A stretch of DNA of 7,214 nt. It comes from a bacterium (GTDB taxonomy: Bacteria > Sumerlaeota > Sumerlaeia > UBA8349). A program made the position numbers and the translations under genes. Positions 1-6,392 of the stretch are shown piece after piece (within the stretch, counting starts at the first letter, position 1; every line of letters begins with the position of its first letter). The notes under the pieces were generated by a model. The model saw only the letters and a list, made by a program, of their open reading frames with translations. It was not told the origin of the DNA and did not search any database. The DNA lies in contig JABMPG010000002.1 of the NCBI GenBank assembly GCA_013203855.1, forward strand, positions 1 through 7,214. Direction: 5' to 3'.

Positions 1-397
1 CTTCACGAATGAAATATGAATCACCTTTTGAAAATTTTGGAAGCTGGAACCTTCCTTGAATAGCACGCCAGCGCTTATAAAATTTATCGGGTTGCCTCGC
101 ATGACGCTGACATCGCTGAGGACGAGTGGGTCAATGAGATTGCCCTGCTCGTCAGCGGATGGAATAATGACAGCGCCGTCTGTAGAAAGACGAACTCGGC
201 TTCCGTCAGCCGTAGCTGCGCCGAGATGAATGGGGCGAAGATTTGTCATGAGGCGATTTTCACCGAAAATATGACGATTGGCACCAGAATCAATCATGGC
301 CAGGTCGGCGAAGTCGTCGAAAGCAGAAGCTTGGGATGTGCTAGCAGCTCTCTGACGGCAGCGCTCAATTATGGCCGAGTTGAAGTCGTCGAAAGCA
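1..397 (-). mobile_element. Ty1/copia-like retrotransposon polyprotein fragment (retropepsin region), probably foreign to the contig
   Basis: On the minus strand one reading frame is open from about 397 down to the window edge at 1. It contains the peptide DLAMIDSGANRHIFGE, with DSGA encoded at 280-291. D-S/T-G-A/S is the catalytic motif of retroviral-type aspartic proteases. It is followed by TADGSRVRLSTDGAVIIP and, further on, NPINFISAGVLFKEG. In copia polyproteins the protease Asp is followed by an ADGS-type strand and then by a stretch like LxxVLYVPxxxxNLISVSxL just before the GAG-pre-integrase domain, and this order matches. The fragment lacks gag, integrase, reverse transcriptase and LTRs. 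Hand-counted GC is about 51%, against about 58% for the adjoining serA piece, and codon third positions are mixed rather than C-rich. Such elements belong to eukaryotes (algae, diatoms, plants, fungi), so the simplest inference is foreign DNA joined to a bacterial contig. The family call rests on motif reading only. Confidence 0.6.
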
Positions 398-777
398 AGT
401 CCACCACCCCAAAAGATTACCTCCGCCTCAAAACCGTCACCGCCACCATGGAAAACGGAAAAACCGTCTCCGTCAGCGCAACGGTCTTCGCACCCAACCG
501 GCCCCGGATCGTCTCCATCAACAACCTCCACTTCGAGATGAATCCCAAGGGCAACATCATCATGCTTGAAAACAAGGACATCCCCGGCATCATCGGCGGC
601 GTAGGCACCACACTCGGAGCCGCCGGAATCAACATCGGCGAAATCAGTTGGGGCCGAGATGAGCAGGGAGGCACCGCCATGACAGCCATCAACGTCGACG
701 GCGAAGTGTCAAAGGACGTGCTCGCCAAACTCCGCGACCTCCCCAGCGTCCTTACCGTCCGACACATCCAGATCTAA
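382..777 (+). CDS. serA: D-3-phosphoglycerate dehydrogenase, C-terminal part (ASB end + ACT domain), 5'-truncated at a junction
   Basis: PGDH oxidises 3-phosphoglycerate to 3-phosphohydroxypyruvate with NAD+, the first committed step of serine synthesis in the cytosol. Only the last 131 codons are here. The segment from EVVESKS through KTVTATMENGKTVSVSATVF and APNRPRIVSINN matches the second half of the allosteric substrate-binding (ASB) domain of long (about 525-residue) PGDHs. From about 550 to the stop it is a regulatory ACT domain, with the loop ENKDIPGIIGG (about 568-600) and AGINI (622-636), where serine normally binds, and the final PSVLTVRHIQI. The NAD-binding and catalytic domains are missing. 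The frame stays open upstream to 64 and has an ATG at 226, but the codons before about 382 do not look like PGDH and are the antisense of the retroelement frame, so 226 is not a credible start. The stop is TAA, followed by an intrinsic terminator. The gene continues in the real genome beyond the junction. Confidence 0.85.
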   Translation, partial: EVVESKSTTPKDYLRLKTVTATMENGKTVSVSATVFAPNRPRIVSINNLHFEMNPKGNIIMLENKDIPGIIGGVGTTLGAAGINIGEISWGRDEQGGTAMTAINVDGEVSKDVLAKLRDLPSVLTVRHIQI

Positions 778-802
778 CGCCCCACCCCAAACCTCAAGCA
801 AG

Positions 803-831
803 AGAGCGGGCCCCCAAAGCCCGCTCTTTTT
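803..831 (+). terminator. Intrinsic terminator of serA
   Basis: A perfect 9-bp stem, AGAGCGGGC (803-811) with GCCCGCTCT (819-827), encloses a 7-nt loop and runs straight into a T-tract (827-831). It lies 26 bp after the serA stop. This is a textbook Rho-independent terminator on the plus strand. On the minus strand the T-run after the stem is poor, so it is unlikely to be an efficient terminator for the convergent lipoprotein gene. Confidence 0.85.
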
Positions 832-914
832 CCCCTTCGGAAAGATCTCTCGGCAAAGAGGGACGACTTTTCAGGCAATCCTCGAACGCAATCACGTGAT
901 GGGAGCATATCTTA

Positions 915-929
915 ACCCTCGCGGAGGGT
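915..929 (-). terminator. Small hairpin after the lipoprotein gene, weak terminator candidate
   Basis: The stretch 832-965 separates serA's terminator from the 3' end of the convergent lipoprotein gene and holds no gene that I can support. Its only structure is a 6-bp hairpin, ACCCTC (915-920) with GAGGGT (924-929) and a 3-nt loop. It lies 37 bp downstream of the lipoprotein stop as read on the minus strand. What follows on that strand is TTAAGATATG rather than a T-run, so intrinsic termination is doubtful. Confidence 0.2.
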
Positions 930-965
930 GCCGGGGCCTTGGCCTTTCCTATGCGTCCGAGACGC

Positions 966-2390
966 TCAACGGCCCCGCTCGAGGGCTTGGAGCGCTCTCT
1001 GATACCGTTCCCTTTCCCCTTGCCAACGAGCCATCTCGACAGCCAGCCTCAGATGATCCCGAGCTTCCGCTCTCTCCGCTCTGGAAACGTCGCTTCCCTT
1101 CCTCAAGAGAGACAAGGCGAAGAAGTAGTGGTGGTTGGCACCGGCCTGGGCCTCCGCCACCAAGCCTCCATAAACAGCCAAGGCATGGTCGAATCGTTCC
1201 TCCAGCAAGGCCAGGCGCCCCAGAGCATGCTCACGAATCCGATTCTCGACTGGATAGAAACGCGCGAGGCCCTCCTGCGCCTTCTGGATGGCCGAGTTCT
1301 GCCCCACGGCGAACGCCGCCTCCACTTCCACTTCCGCGTAAGGTGAGTAATCAGGATAGAGCCGGGAAAGATCCCGTGCGGAGGCCAATGCGGTTTTGTC
1401 GTCGCCGAGGCGCCAGTGGATAAGAACCAGGATCACGCGCAACTCCGTTTTGTCCGGGTCCTGTCGGGCAAGAGAACTGAATTCCTTCTCCAGAACACGA
1501 AGGAGCACACGGGATGGAGCCAGCAGATGCTCGGACAAAACCTGGCGAGCCCACTTCTCCCCTTCGACAAAAGGTCCGCCCATCGTCAGCGCCCCAGCCA
1601 GCCAACCCCGCGCCTCCAGGTCCAGCGGAGCCGCCCGGGCGTAGGCATAGAGCCCCCGGATCGCCTCGCGATACTTCCCCTGTCGATACAGGCCCAGACA
1701 TTCCTCCCGAAAATCCCGTCTTCTATCCGCCAGACCCCGATTGTGCTCCCGGGCGGCGGCATTCTGGCGCCGAATCCGGTCCTCGATCTCCCCCCGGCGC
1801 TGCAAGTTTCCCTCGTCGGGCGCCGTCGGCCGAGAAAAAGCGGCTCGCCGGAAGTGGGAAAAGTAACCCCAACTCTTTCCGTCGATCCACCCATGCCCAA
1901 GATCATTGGCGTGTCCGGGCCAGACATGCCGATCGTCCGGGTGTCGCATGACGTACTGCAGCGGGACCAGTTCATAGAAAAGCCCGGTGGTGAGAAGGTT
2001 CAGTAGAGGCACGCGACCCGCCACACCGAAAAAACCGTCGAGAGCATCCCGCGGCAGCCCCAGCAGGCCGTAGAACGAAAAGTTCCACCAGATCCGCTCC
2101 GGTTCTCGATCCTCCCGCTGAAGCATTGCCCTCGCTACTTCGGAGTCAACCACGCGCTTCTCGCTCAAACTCTCCGCAAGATCGGGCGGGCTCTGTGCCC
2201 AGGGGGGAATGGCAACTTCAGGCTCGAGCCGAACCAGCCAGCCGTGATCCAGATAGAGAATGTCCATCTCCGACCATTGCGGCGCAAGAACGGGAGGCTT
2301 CAAAAGCGGCGTCGTCCCGGCACAGCCCGCCAAGACCCCGCCGAGCAGGATCCATCCGACGAAAAAACGCGATGCCAGTCTCCCCCACAT
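966..2390 (-). CDS. TPR-containing lipoprotein of unknown function
   Basis: This 474-residue protein is not one I can name. The start MWGRLASRFF is followed by a hydrophobic stretch and a lipobox L-A-G-C with Cys23, a signal-peptidase-II signal. Ala at +2 suggests outer-membrane rather than inner-membrane retention. Residues about 100-178 form an aromatic and glycine-rich block (FYGLLGLPRDALDGFFG, then WPGHANDLGHGWIDGKSWGY) that looks like the conserved core of an uncharacterised family. Residues about 197-230 are highly charged. Residues about 226-470 are amphipathic helical pairs of TPR type (for example LYRQGKYREAIRGLYAYARA and ERFDHALAVYGGLVAEA), usually a protein-interaction surface. The ATG at 2390 gives the intact lipobox; a GTG two codons upstream (2396) is possible, and neither has a strong Shine-Dalgarno. 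The frame stays open to 3638, but that extension is antisense to addA. The gene stands alone, divergent from addA. A role in envelope assembly or transport would be a guess. Confidence 0.75.
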   Translation of the reverse strand: MWGRLASRFFVGWILLGGVLAGCAGTTPLLKPPVLAPQWSEMDILYLDHGWLVRLEPEVAIPPWAQSPPDLAESLSEKRVVDSEVARAMLQREDREPERIWWNFSFYGLLGLPRDALDGFFGVAGRVPLLNLLTTGLFYELVPLQYVMRHPDDRHVWPGHANDLGHGWIDGKSWGYFSHFRRAAFSRPTAPDEGNLQRRGEIEDRIRRQNAAAREHNRGLADRRRDFREECLGLYRQGKYREAIRGLYAYARAAPLDLEARGWLAGALTMGGPFVEGEKWARQVLSEHLLAPSRVLLRVLEKEFSSLARQDPDKTELRVILVLIHWRLGDDKTALASARDLSRLYPDYSPYAEVEVEAAFAVGQNSAIQKAQEGLARFYPVENRIREHALGRLALLEERFDHALAVYGGLVAEAQAGANHHYFFALSLLRKGSDVSRAERAEARDHLRLAVEMARWQGERERYQRALQALERGR

Positions 2391-2420
2391 CTTCACTGGG
2401 AGAAAGCCCCTTCCTCTATC

Positions 2421-2441
2421 CGGTTTTCCAAATAAAAACCG
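2421..2441. repeat. 7-bp inverted repeat in the lipoprotein leader
   Basis: CGGTTTT (2421-2427) and AAAACCG (2435-2441) are perfect inverted copies separated by 7 nt. They lie between the candidate lipoprotein promoter and its start codon at 2390. This could be an operator half-site pair or a leader hairpin. It is short enough that chance cannot be excluded. Confidence 0.3.
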
Positions 2442-2445
2442 CCTC

Positions 2446-2474
2446 CCTATATTCTCCGGATTATGGACCGCCAA
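2446..2474 (-). promoter_or_regulatory. Candidate sigma-70-type promoter for the lipoprotein gene
   Basis: Read on the minus strand, TTGGCG (complement of 2469-2474) and TATAGG (complement of 2446-2451) are spaced by exactly 17 bp, each matching the -35 or -10 consensus at 4 of 6 positions. Transcription would begin about 50 bp upstream of the start codon at 2390. The match is moderate, and the sigma factor preferences of this organism are unknown. Confidence 0.3.
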
Positions 2475-2528
2475 GCGCAAGGAAAATGCCAAACTCGGAA
2501 TGGAATGAATCGCGACCTCATCCCCCCT

Positions 2529-2557
2529 TTGACTTCTCCCGCCCATCATGCTTAATT
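2529..2557 (+). promoter_or_regulatory. Candidate sigma-70-type promoter for addA
   Basis: TTGACT (2529-2534) is a 5-of-6 match to the -35 box. A weak -10 follows as CTTAAT (2551-2556, 16-bp spacing) or TTAATT (2552-2557, 17-bp spacing), the latter preceded by an extended-type TG at 2549-2550. Transcription would start near 2563-2565, which excludes the upstream TTG at 2556 as start codon and favours the ATG at 2586. Confidence 0.4.
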
Positions 2558-2585
2558 GAGAACGTTTCGAGAAAGGGAACGGACC

Positions 2586-4607
2586 ATGCCCGACTGGACC
2601 CCCGAACAGAGAGCCGCCCTCGAAAACCGTGGCGCCAACCTTCTGGTTTCCGCCAGCGCCGGCACGGGCAAAACCACCGTTCTCGTCGAGCGGATCATCC
2701 GGCTGGTTCTCGACCCGGACGCCCCCGTCGACCTCGACCGGTTCCTCGTCGTCACCTTCACGGAAGCTGCCGCCTCGGAAATGCGGGAGAAGATCGCAAC
2801 CGCCCTCCGCAAACGACTCGGCGACCACCCCGGGGACGAAGGCCTCCGACGTCAGACCCTCCTCCTCGACCACGCCCAGATTTCCACGATCCATTCCTTC
2901 TGCAACCGCGTCCTCCGCCAGCATTTCCACGTGGTCGGCCTCGACCCGGAATTCACCATCCTCGATGCCGAAGAGACACGCCTGGTTCAGGCCGAGACGG
3001 CGGATATCCTCCTCAAGGAAGAGGTCGAGAAGGCCGGGCAGGAACTCGAAGAAGGCCCGTCCACCGGGCGAGGAAAGGTTCTCCTGGACTGGCTCGACTC
3101 CTTCCGTGCCGCCGATCCGATCCCCCCCGCCCGGGACCGGCTCCTGCGTCTCTACGCCTTCCTCAGAACCCTCGACGATCCCACGGGATGGATACACTCG
3201 GTTCGAGAGGCCTATCCTCTCGACGATGACGGACAGGGAATCGCCGCCCTCGACGAAACCTGCGAGTGGTTCCGCGCCTGGCGCTCCGAGCTCATCGGAG
3301 CCCTTGAGAACCTCGCGGAACAGGCCGGAAATCTCGAAGTAGAAACGGCCCGGGTTCAGCCCAAATACTCCCCCTGGATCGCCGCCTACGTCGAACTGGC
3401 CGAGGATTGCGCCGAAGCACTCGAGCAGGAAGACTGGAACGAGGCGGCGCGCCTTCTCCAGAACTTCAGCGCCCCCCGCATGGCGGCCATCCGGGGCAAA
3501 GACCCTGCCACGGAGGCCCTTCAACTTCGGCTCTACCCCCTGAAAGAACTCGTCGAAAAGACGTTGAAGAAGGATCTCGCCTCCCTTCGCCCCGAGCAGG
3601 CCGCCCGCGCTCACGCCGACGCCGCGCCTTCCGTTCATATCCTGCTCGACCTCCTCGAATCGTTTGATCGACTCTACGGCAAGGCAAAAACCATCCGCAC
3701 CGGTCTCGACTACAACGACCTCGAGCAGTTCTGCCTAAGTATTCTCCGCGACCCGGAATCCCCCGCCCAGCCCTCGGACGCGGCACGCGCCTACCAGGAG
3801 CGCTTCGAACACGTTCTCGTCGACGAATACCAGGACATCAACCACGTCCAGGACGCGATCATCTCACTCGTGTCTCGAAGCCTGGATCGAGAGCGGCCAA
3901 GCAACCTCTTTGCCGTGGGCGACGTCAAACAGAGCATCTATGGATTCCGGCTCGCCGCGCCGGAGATATTCCTCGAAAAATACGATTCCTACAGGCCCTT
4001 CTCCGCCCCCAGCCAGCCCGAGGCATTGAACGACCGATCCGTCCGGATCGACCTGACCCACAATTTCCGAAGCCGAGTCGAAGTCCTGGATACCGTCAAC
4101 TATTTCTTCGAACGACTCATGACACGCGATTCGGCAAAACTCGACTACAACGAAGACGCAGCACTACGCCCCAAGGCTGTCTTTCCCGAACTGCGCTCGA
4201 AACCAGTTCCCGAGTTCCACCTCCTCGATACCAAGGCGGAAACGGGCGATGAGGAAGACGCTCCCGCCGAAACTGACGAGTCCCTTGAGCCGACCCGCGG
4301 CGAGGGTGAGGCAATGATGGTCGGACGCCTGATTCTCGAGGCGGTCGGGCGCAACTCGCCCCCCGGGGGCCAGTCCGTTTACGATTCCGCCCTGGCCGAA
4401 GCGACCCGGACCGACGGCCTTCGGCCAGCGCGATTCCGCGATGTCGTGGTCCTCATGCGGTCCCTGAGCTCCGCCGCCGAGACCTATGTGGCAACCTTCA
4501 ACCGGCTCGGGATCCCCGTCTTCGTGGACTATGGCGCGGGGCTTCTCGCGACCGCCGAGATCCGGGATGTCCTGAATTTCCTCCGCCTGGTCGACAATCC
4601 CCTCTAA
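2586..4607 (+). CDS. addA: AddA helicase-nuclease, N-terminal portion up to an in-frame TAA
   Basis: AddA is the UvrD-like helicase and nuclease subunit of AddAB, which processes DNA double-strand ends for RecA. This part holds the Q-motif (WTPEQRAAL, residues 4-12), Walker A SASAGTGKTT with Lys29, motif Ia VVTFTEAAASEMREKI, then STIHSFCNRVLRQHF, motif II VDEYQD (DEYQD 413-417), motif III GDVKQSIYGFR (about 445-455) and motif IV HNFRSR (from 492). It ends after LRLVDNPL with TAA at codon 674. The frame then continues unbroken into the rest of AddA, so this is half a gene, not a short family member. The ATG at 2586 is chosen because AAAGGGA (2572-2578) sits at Shine-Dalgarno distance and because the in-frame TTG at 2556 overlaps the predicted -10 box. 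Without motifs V and VI and the nuclease domain the 673-residue product should be inactive. The gene is divergent from the lipoprotein gene with about 195 bp between them. No addB is visible. Confidence 0.9.
   Translation: MPDWTPEQRAALENRGANLLVSASAGTGKTTVLVERIIRLVLDPDAPVDLDRFLVVTFTEAAASEMREKIATALRKRLGDHPGDEGLRRQTLLLDHAQISTIHSFCNRVLRQHFHVVGLDPEFTILDAEETRLVQAETADILLKEEVEKAGQELEEGPSTGRGKVLLDWLDSFRAADPIPPARDRLLRLYAFLRTLDDPTGWIHSVREAYPLDDDGQGIAALDETCEWFRAWRSELIGALENLAEQAGNLEVETARVQPKYSPWIAAYVELAEDCAEALEQEDWNEAARLLQNFSAPRMAAIRGKDPATEALQLRLYPLKELVEKTLKKDLASLRPEQAARAHADAAPSVHILLDLLESFDRLYGKAKTIRTGLDYNDLEQFCLSILRDPESPAQPSDAARAYQERFEHVLVDEYQDINHVQDAIISLVSRSLDRERPSNLFAVGDVKQSIYGFRLAAPEIFLEKYDSYRPFSAPSQPEALNDRSVRIDLTHNFRSRVEVLDTVNYFFERLMTRDSAKLDYNEDAALRPKAVFPELRSKPVPEFHLLDTKAETGDEEDAPAETDESLEPTRGEGEAMMVGRLILEAVGRNSPPGGQSVYDSALAEATRTDGLRPARFRDVVVLMRSLSSAAETYVATFNRLGIPVFVDYGAGLLATAEIRDVLNFLRLVDNPL
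4605..4607 (+). other. addA: In-frame TAA interrupting addA at a normally glutamine position
   Basis: The reading frame gives VDNPL, stop, DVPLAAVLRSP. AddA relatives have a very similar run, DNPxQDIPLAAVLRSP, so the stop occupies the Gln codon and is one C-to-T change away from CAA. No frame change occurs: the 595 sense codons after it continue in the same frame. It may be a true nonsense mutation, strain variation or a base error in the sequence. Confidence 0.85.
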
Positions 4608-6392
4608 GACGTTCCCCTCGCCGCCGTGCTGCGCTCTCCTCTCGAGAACTGGTCGGAAACCGAAATGGCCGAAGTGAGGATGGCAGATCGCAGGGCGCCC
4701 TTCCACGAGGCTTTCCGCCTCGCGGGCGAACCCGATTCGACGTGTCCGCCCGAAGTCCGCCGGAAGACTGCCGGCTTTCTCCGCCGTCTCGAAACCTGGC
4801 GCACGCGCGCAAGACGCGAAACCTTGGCCGATCTGATCTCGGCCCTATACGATGAGACGGGATATCCCACCTGGGTTCTAGGACTCCATGGGGGCGAAAC
4901 CCGCCGGGCCAATCTTCTCGCCCTCTACCGAATTGCTTGTCAGTTCGACCGATTCTCCCGTCCCGGTCTCTCCCGTTTCCTGCGCTTCGTCGAGCAGCTG
5001 CAACGAGAATCGGGCGATTACGGCGCGGCCTCTCCCCTGGGCGAGAGCCAGGACGTGGTTCGCATCATGTCAATCCACAAGAGCAAAGGCCTCGAGTTCC
5101 CCATCGTCTTTCTCAGCGGCCTTGGAAAACGATTCAACCTCCAGGACCTGACCGATCCGGTCCTGTGCTCGAGAAGCGGCGGGATGGGCATCCAGGTGAC
5201 CGATGTCTCCCGCCGAGTCGGCTATCCCACGCCCATCCTGAACCTGCTCAAACGCCGCAAACGCGAGGAAGATCTCGCCGAGGAATTGCGCCTCCTCTAT
5301 GTCGGAATGACCCGAGCCCGGGAGAGGCTCGTCCTCACAGCCACGATCGAAAAGTTGGATGAGAAAGTCGAGAAGGCAATCTCCAGCGCTGGAACGGCCC
5401 CCCTGCCCAAGGCCAACTTCATCTCCGCATCAACTCCGCTGGACTGGCTTCTTCCCGCCGCAGGCAATCTGCTGGAAAGAAAGTCCAACAGCGGTCTGCT
5501 CCACTACTTCCCGCACAAAATCGATGAACTCAATCCTGCGGATTCCACTGGACAGGGAGCACCGTCAGAGGCAGGCGAGGCGATCCCCGCAGAGCCCGGC
5601 CCAGATGACTCCCGGGAAATCGAGAAGACCTTGGAGCGGATTCGGTGGCGCTACCCGCATCTCGTGCTGACGCGCCAGGCCGCACGCGTCTCAGCCAGTG
5701 AACTCAAGCGCCGCTGGACCGCCCAGACAGAACCGGGAGAGCGGGTCCAACCCCTCCCCTACCTCCGCCAAGCAGGAAAATCGTGTCGCTTTGAACCCCC
5801 CACCCTCGAAAAACCCGCCCGGCCAGATTCCTCAACGGCTATCGAGCGCGGCCTCTGCACACACCTCGTTCTCCAGCATCTCGACTTCACGACGGACTGC
5901 GACTACGCCGGACTCTCAGCCCAGGTGGATCGGATGATCGACCGGGGCCTCTTGATAGAAGAGCGGCGCGACCTCGTCGATCTCAAGGCAATCGCGCGTT
6001 TTCTCGATTCCCAACTCGGACGACGTCTCCTGGCCGTGCCTCCCGACCAGGTCTGGCGCGAGGCTTCCTTCATCCTCGGCCTCTCACCGTCCGAAGCGGG
6101 CCTGCCGGAGTTGGCCGACTACGACGCCGGCGAACGCATCCGCGCTCAGGGCGTCATCGACTGTCTCTTCGAACAAGACAGCGGCCTGATCCTTATCGAT
6201 TACAAAACAGACGCAGTCCCTCCCGAGGCGGCGCCCCAAAGGGCCCAGTTCTACCTGCCCCAGATGCGCATCTACGAAAAAGCGATAGAGGCGATCTTCG
6301 GACGTTCCGTCTCTGAAAGTTGGATCTGCTTTCTCACGCCGGGCATCTGGGTGCCCACGAGCCCGTTTGAGGGTCTCAGCCCTTCTCTCTGA
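4608..6392 (+). pseudogene. addA: AddA helicase-nuclease, C-terminal portion after the in-frame TAA
   Basis: This is the direct continuation of AddA; residue numbers count from the ATG at 2586. It carries helicase motif V (MSIHKSKGLEF, His831), motif VI (LLYVGMTRARERL, TR at 909-910) and the C-terminal PD-(D/E)xK nuclease domain. The nuclease shows RGLCTHLVLQHLDF (His1093), QGVIDCLF (Asp1192) and LIDYKTD (Asp1205, Lys1207), all the expected metal and catalytic residues. Full length with the stop read through is 1,268 positions, close to the roughly 1,230 of Bacillus AddA. As a separate gene it could start at GTG 4626 or ATG 4665, but neither has a good ribosome-binding site, so independent translation is doubtful. 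The reading frame shows no further decay, which argues for a very recent mutation or a sequence error. It ends in TGA, overlapping the convergent sulfatase gene by 17 bp. Confidence 0.85.

Noticed and set aside
226..381. ATG at 226 as the start of a short 183-residue ACT protein.
   Set aside because: The codons from 226 to about 381 do not resemble PGDH or any ACT fusion, and they are the reverse complement of the retropepsin-like frame. There is no ribosome-binding site of note.
931..947. A tandem GGCCTT GGCCTT motif after the lipoprotein gene.
   Set aside because: Only two 6-bp copies, no longer structure, and no link to a known element.
896..2006. Several plus-strand open frames of 80-200 codons opposite the lipoprotein gene.
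   Set aside because: They are rich in Pro, Arg and Ser with no recognisable domain, overlap each other in different frames, and are antisense to a gene with a signal peptide and TPR-like pattern.
2391..3638. A long open extension of the lipoprotein frame upstream on the minus strand, about 416 codons.
   Set aside because: It is exactly antisense to well-supported addA coding sequence, has low-complexity Gly/Glu/Val-rich content, and the lipobox start at 2390 explains the real gene. Strong GC third-position bias leaves such antisense frames open.
4605..4607. TAA reassigned to glutamine in this organism.
   Set aside because: serA ends in TAA at the expected family C-terminus and is followed by a terminator, and no other internal TAA occurs in the four genes. 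One isolated stop is better explained by mutation or error.
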